Shown in pieces: positions 7,822-11,001 of a stretch of DNA of 11,001 nucleotides (its first letter is position 1; each line of letters opens with the position of its first letter). The notes beneath the pieces are model-generated. The model saw only the letters and a list, made by a program, of their open reading frames with translations. It was not told the DNA's origin and searched no databases. The stretch covers positions 1 to 11,001 of the forward strand of contig JADLGS010000017.1 in NCBI GenBank assembly GCA_020849205.1. The letters are read 5' to 3'. The stretch comes from Candidatus Falkowiibacteriota bacterium. GTDB taxonomy: Bacteria > Patescibacteriota > Patescibacteriia > CAIXNZ01 > JADLGS01. The position numbers were made by a program, and so were the translations under genes.

Positions 7822-8829
7822 TTATCGTTTGACCAATATCTTGTGAGCGCGAGTGTATTCAATGGTTTTTTCAAGACCCTTATCAAGCGTCATGACCGGA
7901 AACCAGTCAATTTCTTTTTTAATTTTTGATATATTTGGCAATGCTAATTCGCGCATAAACTGGAGCGCGCCTTGATACTCAATTTTTGAAGTTGATTGCG
8001 TCATGGTGATAATCTTTTTTGCAACATCAGCTAATTTGTAGCTTAATGGATTACCAACGTTATATGGACCAGCATGTGGCGACATCATCACCTTGTGGCA
8101 TGCAGAAATAACATCATCAACATACACAAGCGAAGTTTCAAACTGCTCGCTACCAAAAATAACCAATGGTTCACCATTGAGCGCGTTAACGATAAAATCA
8201 GGAATCATGTGACCTTCAAACAAAGGCATTCGCGGTCCATAGGTACGAAAAATTCTAATAATTTTTGCATCTAAATTATATTTTTCTCTATACGTCATAA
8301 CCAAAGTATCTGCAACACGCTTCCCTTCATCATAGACACCATTGGGCGATAGTGGATCAACAGGAAAAAAGCTTGTTTCTTCAACATACACACCACGAGT
8401 TGTTGGCATACCATATACTACCGATGAAGAAAATTGCAAAAATTTTGAACGATATTTGAGCGCGATATTAAGCGCATTGATAGTACCTTGCGTATTCGTA
8501 ATAGCAGTTTCTGCTTTAAACTGATTGAAGTTTTTTGGACTTGTAGGTACCGCTAAGTTATACACTTCTTGTAATCCATGAAATTTAATATCAAACTTTT
8601 CTAATTCTGGAATATTTTCAAGATCCAAGACATCGTTGATGTCAGCGCGAATAAATTCAAAATTTGGTAGGGCTAATAGATGTTCGATGTTGAGTGGATC
8701 ACTTGAGATAAAAGAATCTACACAGATAACATTTGCAATCTTAACTAAATCATCGCATAGATGACTCCCTATAAACCCCGCGCCACCAAGCACGAGTACA
8801 TTTTTTTTGAATTGCGTTTGAATAGCCAT
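7822..8829 (-). CDS. NAD-dependent nucleotide-sugar epimerase/dehydratase (extended SDR), resembling UDP-glucuronate decarboxylase
   Basis: The 335-residue product has an N-terminal Rossmann motif GGAGFIG (residues 15-21) and D38 at the end of strand 2 for NAD ribose binding. Further along are YNLAVPTSPKNF (90-101), active-site serines in FSSSVVYG (133-140), and the catalytic pair Y166-x3-K170 in GVYDEGKRVADTL. The YDEGKR form, the NLA-PTSP segment and RIFRTYGPRM (192-201) followed by HMIPDFIVNALNGEPLVIFG closely follow UDP-glucuronate decarboxylase (UDP-xylose synthase), although the usual Asn of RIFNTYGPRM is Arg here (R195). The C-terminal end has the family's W-P...GLEKTIEYT pattern. It probably converts one UDP- or dTDP-sugar into another in the cytoplasm to supply the adjacent transferases. 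It is the first gene of the sugar cluster and has its own promoter. Epimerase or dehydratase activity on another substrate is possible. Confidence 0.9.
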   Translation of the reverse strand: MAIQTQFKKNVLVLGGAGFIGSHLCDDLVKIANVICVDSFISSDPLNIEHLLALPNFEFIRADINDVLDLENIPELEKFDIKFHGLQEVYNLAVPTSPKNFNQFKAETAITNTQGTINALNIALKYRSKFLQFSSSVVYGMPTTRGVYVEETSFFPVDPLSPNGVYDEGKRVADTLVMTYREKYNLDAKIIRIFRTYGPRMPLFEGHMIPDFIVNALNGEPLVIFGSEQFETSLVYVDDVISACHKVMMSPHAGPYNVGNPLSYKLADVAKKIITMTQSTSKIEYQGALQFMRELALPNISKIKKEIDWFPVMTLDKGLEKTIEYTRAHKILVKR

Positions 8830-8837
8830 ATGTAAGC

Positions 8838-8846
8838 ATTATAACA
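8838..8846 (-). promoter_or_regulatory. Extended -10 promoter element of the glycan operon
   Basis: The minus strand reads TGTTATAAT, a perfect TATAAT with the extended TGn motif, ending 8 bases before the ATG at 8829. The expected transcription start, 7-8 bases downstream of the box, falls within one or two bases of the start codon, so the mRNA would be leaderless or nearly so. The segment 17 bp upstream (around 8861-8866) does not resemble TTGACA, which fits an extended -10 promoter. It probably drives the SDR gene and the three transferases after it. Confidence 0.6.
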
Positions 8847-8886
8847 TAAATTGTTATATAGTGGGTATGAAATGCAGAATAATGCT

Positions 8887-8949
8887 TGATTCACGGATTC
8901 ACTGAGCGCGGATAAAAAATCTGTGAATCAGCGTATCTGTGAATTCGCG
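8887..8949. repeat. Intergenic repeat with inverted and direct copies, forming the 3' end of the GtrA-like gene
   Basis: The segment tgattcacggat at 8887-8898 is complementary to atctgtgaatca at 8919-8930 except for one position, giving a 12-bp stem with a 20-base loop. The right arm with its continuation, atctgtgaatcagcgt (8919-8934), is repeated in nearly the same form directly after it as atctgtgaattcgcgt (8935-8950). The stop codon and last residues (NSQIR) of the GtrA-like gene are read from this repeat, so it may have replaced the gene's original end. Confidence 0.65.
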
Positions 8950-9314
8950 TCTTTAAACACCCAAATCTTCTGCATTGTAAAGTTGTATGCCGTAAACACA
9001 ATACTCGCGATAACTTTTGCGTAGATGTCAAATATTCCTAGGTATACGAGTGTATACAAAATCACATTAGCGACGACAAATCCACTTCCCTGTACAGTGA
9101 CAAATTTGAGAATTTCCTTGTGATGATTACCAGTCGTCTTAAAAGTAAAAGTTTTGTTGGCAAAATAAGAAAAACTCATGGCGCACAAAATCGCTGTCAT
9201 GTTTGCAATAATAAAATAAAAACCAAATACGCGCGTCAAAACCCAATAGACACAAAAGTCAATTGCGGTATTCATTACGCCAATTATGCCAAATGAAAAA
9301 AGTTGTTTAAACAT
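8928..9314 (-). CDS. GtrA-family membrane protein
   Basis: The 128-residue length and four hydrophobic segments (about residues 5-27, 33-53, 68-90 and 95-113) fit the GtrA family. The N-terminal FSFGIIGVMNTAIDFCVYWVL carries the family's F-x2-G-x2-N-T pattern, FSYFANKTFTF the N-K-x-F-x-F of the middle loop, and AYNFTMQKIWVF near the C-terminus is the conserved N-F-x3-K-x-W-V-F. GtrA proteins are associated with moving polyprenyl-phosphate-linked sugars across the cytoplasmic membrane for surface polysaccharide modification; the exact lipid-linked substrate here is unknown. No GtrB-type partner is present, but two GT-C-like proteins that could use such donors are encoded nearby. The last residues (NSQIR) come from a repeat. 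It lies 60 bp after the subtilase gene with no clear promoter or Shine-Dalgarno sequence in between, so it may be co-transcribed with it. Confidence 0.9.
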   Translation of the reverse strand: MFKQLFSFGIIGVMNTAIDFCVYWVLTRVFGFYFIIANMTAILCAMSFSYFANKTFTFKTTGNHHKEILKFVTVQGSGFVVANVILYTLVYLGIFDIYAKVIASIVFTAYNFTMQKIWVFKDANSQIR

Positions 9315-9320
9315 ATATTA

Positions 9321-9374
9321 GGTTGGGAGGAAAAGGGGTTGGGAGGAAAAGGGTTGAGAAGGAACCCCTTTTCC
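9321..9374. repeat. Purine-rich tandem repeat with 12-bp inverted repeat between the subtilase and GtrA genes
   Basis: A 16-bp unit, ggttgggaggaaaagg, is repeated perfectly in tandem (9321-9336 and 9337-9352), with a degenerate partial copy after it. In addition, ggaaaaggggtt at 9329-9340 is exactly complementary to aaccccttttcc at 9363-9374, which directly follows the subtilase stop codon. On the minus strand the stem is not followed by a T-run, so it is not a classic terminator but could attenuate or stabilise the mRNA. The plus strand has closely spaced G-runs that might form a two-tier quadruplex. Confidence 0.75.
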
Positions 9375-10943
9375 CTATTTACTTATTTGAGACTCCACCA
9401 ACGCCTTACTCGCATTAAAATCTGGCGCGTGCATGATGGCATCTCCTTGTGCGTAGTTGATGAAGAATGAGTCGTCAACGTCTGAGACGAGTTTCGCCCA
9501 CTCCGTTCCATACAATTCTTTTGCAACCGCCTCCGTACTCACCCAGCGCAATACACCATGAGAATCAACGGCATACACCTGTGGTACCGATCGAATTTTG
9601 ATTAAACGCTTACCAGGACGATAGGTTACACTTCCCGCAAGCGGATAGCGTGCCATCACAATAGGTTCAATTGTTTCTACCGCAGAAAAATCTTTGCCAA
9701 ACCACGACGCATACGTCCCTGCGTCTGGAAACACGTAACGCTTATCATCTGGTGACAAATAATACACGGCGCTCGTTTCAGTTGATTTAATCAATCTACC
9801 GGCACCAAGTTCATACGAAACTTCGTCAGACACGTGCGCTGCAAACGCAAGCATACGCTCCATATTCAAAACTCCTCCGCCATACATTCCAATTTTTCCT
9901 TGATTCTTGTCGTCAATGTTTGTCGCACTCTCACGAACAATGCGATATTTTTGCGCGACGCTCAGTTGTGGGTAGCGCGAAGTCAAAACGGCAAGCGCAC
10001 CACTCACCATAGGCGCAGCCAAAGATGTTCCCAAGTATCCACCTGCATATTCAGTGGTTAACTGCGCAGCCTCATCACGCAACTGCGCTCCAAAGATTCC
10101 TTGACCAGGTGCAACGACATCAATACAGTCTCCATAGTTACTAAAAAACGACAACAAGTTATTTGCGTTAACCGCGCCAACGCCAAGCGCGAATTGCTTG
10201 TCATTCACCTCATCAGAACATACTGGGTATCGTGGCGAATCCGTAAGATTTACCGGAGTAATTCCGTCTTCAGCATTTCCACCTGCAAGCACCACAGCGA
10301 TACCACGATTATATGCGTTTTCAATCGCAGCAGACAAAAAGGGATCGTCTTCGCGACCAACGAAGCTCATATTAATCACCTTTGCGCCATTAGCAATCGC
10401 GTACTCAATTGCCAAAATAACGTCCTCCGAACGCCCCGTTCCATCTTTATCAAGTACTTTGAGTGGTAAAATTTTTGCCTGTGGCGCAATTCCAGTTATT
10501 CCCAAATAATTATTTTGCGCAGCGCCTACAATTCCCGCGATCATCGTACCATGATGAACAGCGTCAATCTGACAATCACCGGCAGGCGTCAAACATTGCG
10601 CAGTCACGTCAAACTTCACCTCCTCATCATTATTCACAAAATCCCATCCGCGAAAATCATCAACGTATCCATTACGATCATTATCCTTACCATCGCCATA
10701 CACTTCGCGCTGGTTAATATAAATATTGTTAATCAAGTCAGGATGAGAGATATCAAATCCTGAATCAAGCACTGCCACAATCACCCCCTCTCCCAGACTT
10801 TCCTCCCACGCATTTGGCGCTTTAATTGCGTCCAAATACCACAAACTTGAGGTATAAGGGTCATTAATCTCAAAAGCCGCCAATGACACGCATGGCGACC
10901 ATAATAGCGAGAATATAAACAAAATCAGAACCGCATTTTTCAT
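9375..10943 (-). CDS. Secreted subtilisin-like serine protease (S8) with C-terminal two-repeat module
   Basis: The 522-residue product starts with a signal peptide (MKNAVLILFIFSLLWSPCVSLAA; cleavage likely after about residue 23). The peptidase S8 domain spans roughly 30-370 and has the complete catalytic set: D60 in VAVLDSGFD, H131 in HHGTMIAGIVG, oxyanion N223 in LAGGN, and S307 in GTSLAAPMVSGALAVL. DNDRNGYVDD (87-96) looks like a calcium-binding loop. Cysteines C117, C124, C242 and C273 could form disulfides outside the cytoplasm. The C-terminal part (about 383-501) consists of two similar units of about 56 residues beginning RLIK (383 and 446), a module I associate with secreted proteins of Patescibacteria; its role may be binding to the envelope. 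No pro-peptide is obvious, since the protease domain follows the signal almost directly. It is preceded by an extended -10 box 6 bases before the ATG. Target proteins are unknown. Confidence 0.93.
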   Translation of the reverse strand: MKNAVLILFIFSLLWSPCVSLAAFEINDPYTSSLWYLDAIKAPNAWEESLGEGVIVAVLDSGFDISHPDLINNIYINQREVYGDGKDNDRNGYVDDFRGWDFVNNDEEVKFDVTAQCLTPAGDCQIDAVHHGTMIAGIVGAAQNNYLGITGIAPQAKILPLKVLDKDGTGRSEDVILAIEYAIANGAKVINMSFVGREDDPFLSAAIENAYNRGIAVVLAGGNAEDGITPVNLTDSPRYPVCSDEVNDKQFALGVGAVNANNLLSFFSNYGDCIDVVAPGQGIFGAQLRDEAAQLTTEYAGGYLGTSLAAPMVSGALAVLTSRYPQLSVAQKYRIVRESATNIDDKNQGKIGMYGGGVLNMERMLAFAAHVSDEVSYELGAGRLIKSTETSAVYYLSPDDKRYVFPDAGTYASWFGKDFSAVETIEPIVMARYPLAGSVTYRPGKRLIKIRSVPQVYAVDSHGVLRWVSTEAVAKELYGTEWAKLVSDVDDSFFINYAQGDAIMHAPDFNASKALVESQISK

Positions 10944-10949
10944 ACCCCC

Positions 10950-10958
10950 ATTATATCA
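10950..10958 (-). promoter_or_regulatory. Extended -10 promoter element of the subtilase gene
   Basis: The minus strand reads TGATATAAT, a perfect TATAAT with extended TGn, ending 6 bases (gggggt) before the ATG at 10943. A normal start distance puts the first transcribed base on the A of the ATG, a leaderless transcript. No good -35 lies 17 bp upstream; that position falls inside a palindromic repeat. Confidence 0.6.
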
Positions 10959-10960
10959 CA

Positions 10961-10997
10961 CACCCCTCCTTTTTAAGGAGGGGTGACGCGTAGCGTC
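10961..10997. repeat. Intergenic palindromic repeat upstream of the subtilase gene
   Basis: The arms cacccctcctt (10961-10971) and aaggaggggtg (10975-10985) form a perfect 11-bp hairpin with a ttt loop. It is followed by a second small palindrome, gacgc-gta-gcgtc (10985-10997). The sequence ends with gggg at the window edge, so the element may continue. It resembles short palindromic elements scattered in many bacterial intergenic regions. It could also act as a bidirectional hairpin for a gene beyond the edge, which cannot be judged here. Confidence 0.7.
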
Positions 10998-11001
10998 GGG
11001 G

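Noticed and set aside
8830-8930. Possible UGA recoding, because the frame stays open after the GtrA stop TGA
   Set aside because: The GtrA family's conserved C-terminal motif is complete before the stop, the length fits the family, and no gene in the window has an internal TGA. Standard code 11 is consistent.
8928-9314. Complete GtrA-GtrB-Gtr serotype-conversion cassette
   Set aside because: The only GT2 enzyme nearby resembles rhamnosyltransferases rather than GtrB, and no prophage or integrase sequence is present.
10101-10509. Two overlapping plus-strand open frames of 122 and 103 codons opposite the subtilase gene
   Set aside because: They lie antisense to well-supported protease motifs, have no recognisable domains or ribosome binding sites, and have the composition expected from the complementary strand.

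Overview
This window (about 40% G+C by eye, standard genetic code with TAA, TAG and TGA all used as stops) looks like a cell-envelope glycan locus from a bacterium of the Candidate Phyla Radiation (Patescibacteria), possibly a Magasanikbacteria/Uhrbacteria/Falkowbacteria-like lineage. The main support is the subtilase's C-terminal module (VYY...KRYVFP...YASWF...DFS followed by VYAV...LRWV...LYG...W), which I remember as typical of secreted proteins in those lineages. Supporting hints are many short palindromic or low-complexity repeats in gaps and inside genes, and an almost complete lack of Shine-Dalgarno sequences. The phylum assignment is inference; there is no rRNA or other marker gene here.

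Layout, right to left along the minus strand: a secreted S8 subtilisin-like protease (9375-10943); a GtrA-family membrane protein (8928-9314); then a tightly packed sugar cluster of an extended-SDR nucleotide-sugar epimerase/decarboxylase resembling UDP-glucuronate decarboxylase (7822-8829), a family-2 glycosyltransferase with C-terminal membrane segments (6730-7800), and two GT4-type glycosyltransferases (5593-6723 and 4346-5509). A plus-strand gene for a large GT-C-like polytopic protein (2291-4354) converges on this cluster and overlaps its last stop codon by 9 bp. Divergent from it, on the minus strand, are a second GT-C/family-39-like polytopic protein (723-2255) and an overlapping downstream gene for a membrane-anchored extracytoplasmic protein that runs off the left edge (1-730).

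Putative division of labour (inference): the SDR protein supplies a nucleotide sugar such as UDP-xylose; the cytoplasmic GT2 and GT4 enzymes build a glycan; GtrA-like and GT-C proteins work on lipid-linked sugars at the membrane; the subtilase acts outside the cytoplasmic membrane.

The two most unusual aspects are these. (1) Near-consensus -10 boxes, two of them extended TGnTATAAT, sit only 6-8 nt upstream of the ATG of several genes, implying leaderless or nearly leaderless transcripts. (2) Repeats appear to have been accommodated as in-frame coding sequence: a palindromic 48-bp cassette makes 16 codons in the GT-C gene at 723-2255, a spaced repeat lies in the other GT-C gene, and a repeat supplies the end of the GtrA-like gene. 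No tRNA, rRNA, CRISPR array, transposase or convincing rho-independent terminator was seen. No stretch over 300 bases lacks a gene; the longest gaps are about 60-100 bases and carry repeats.
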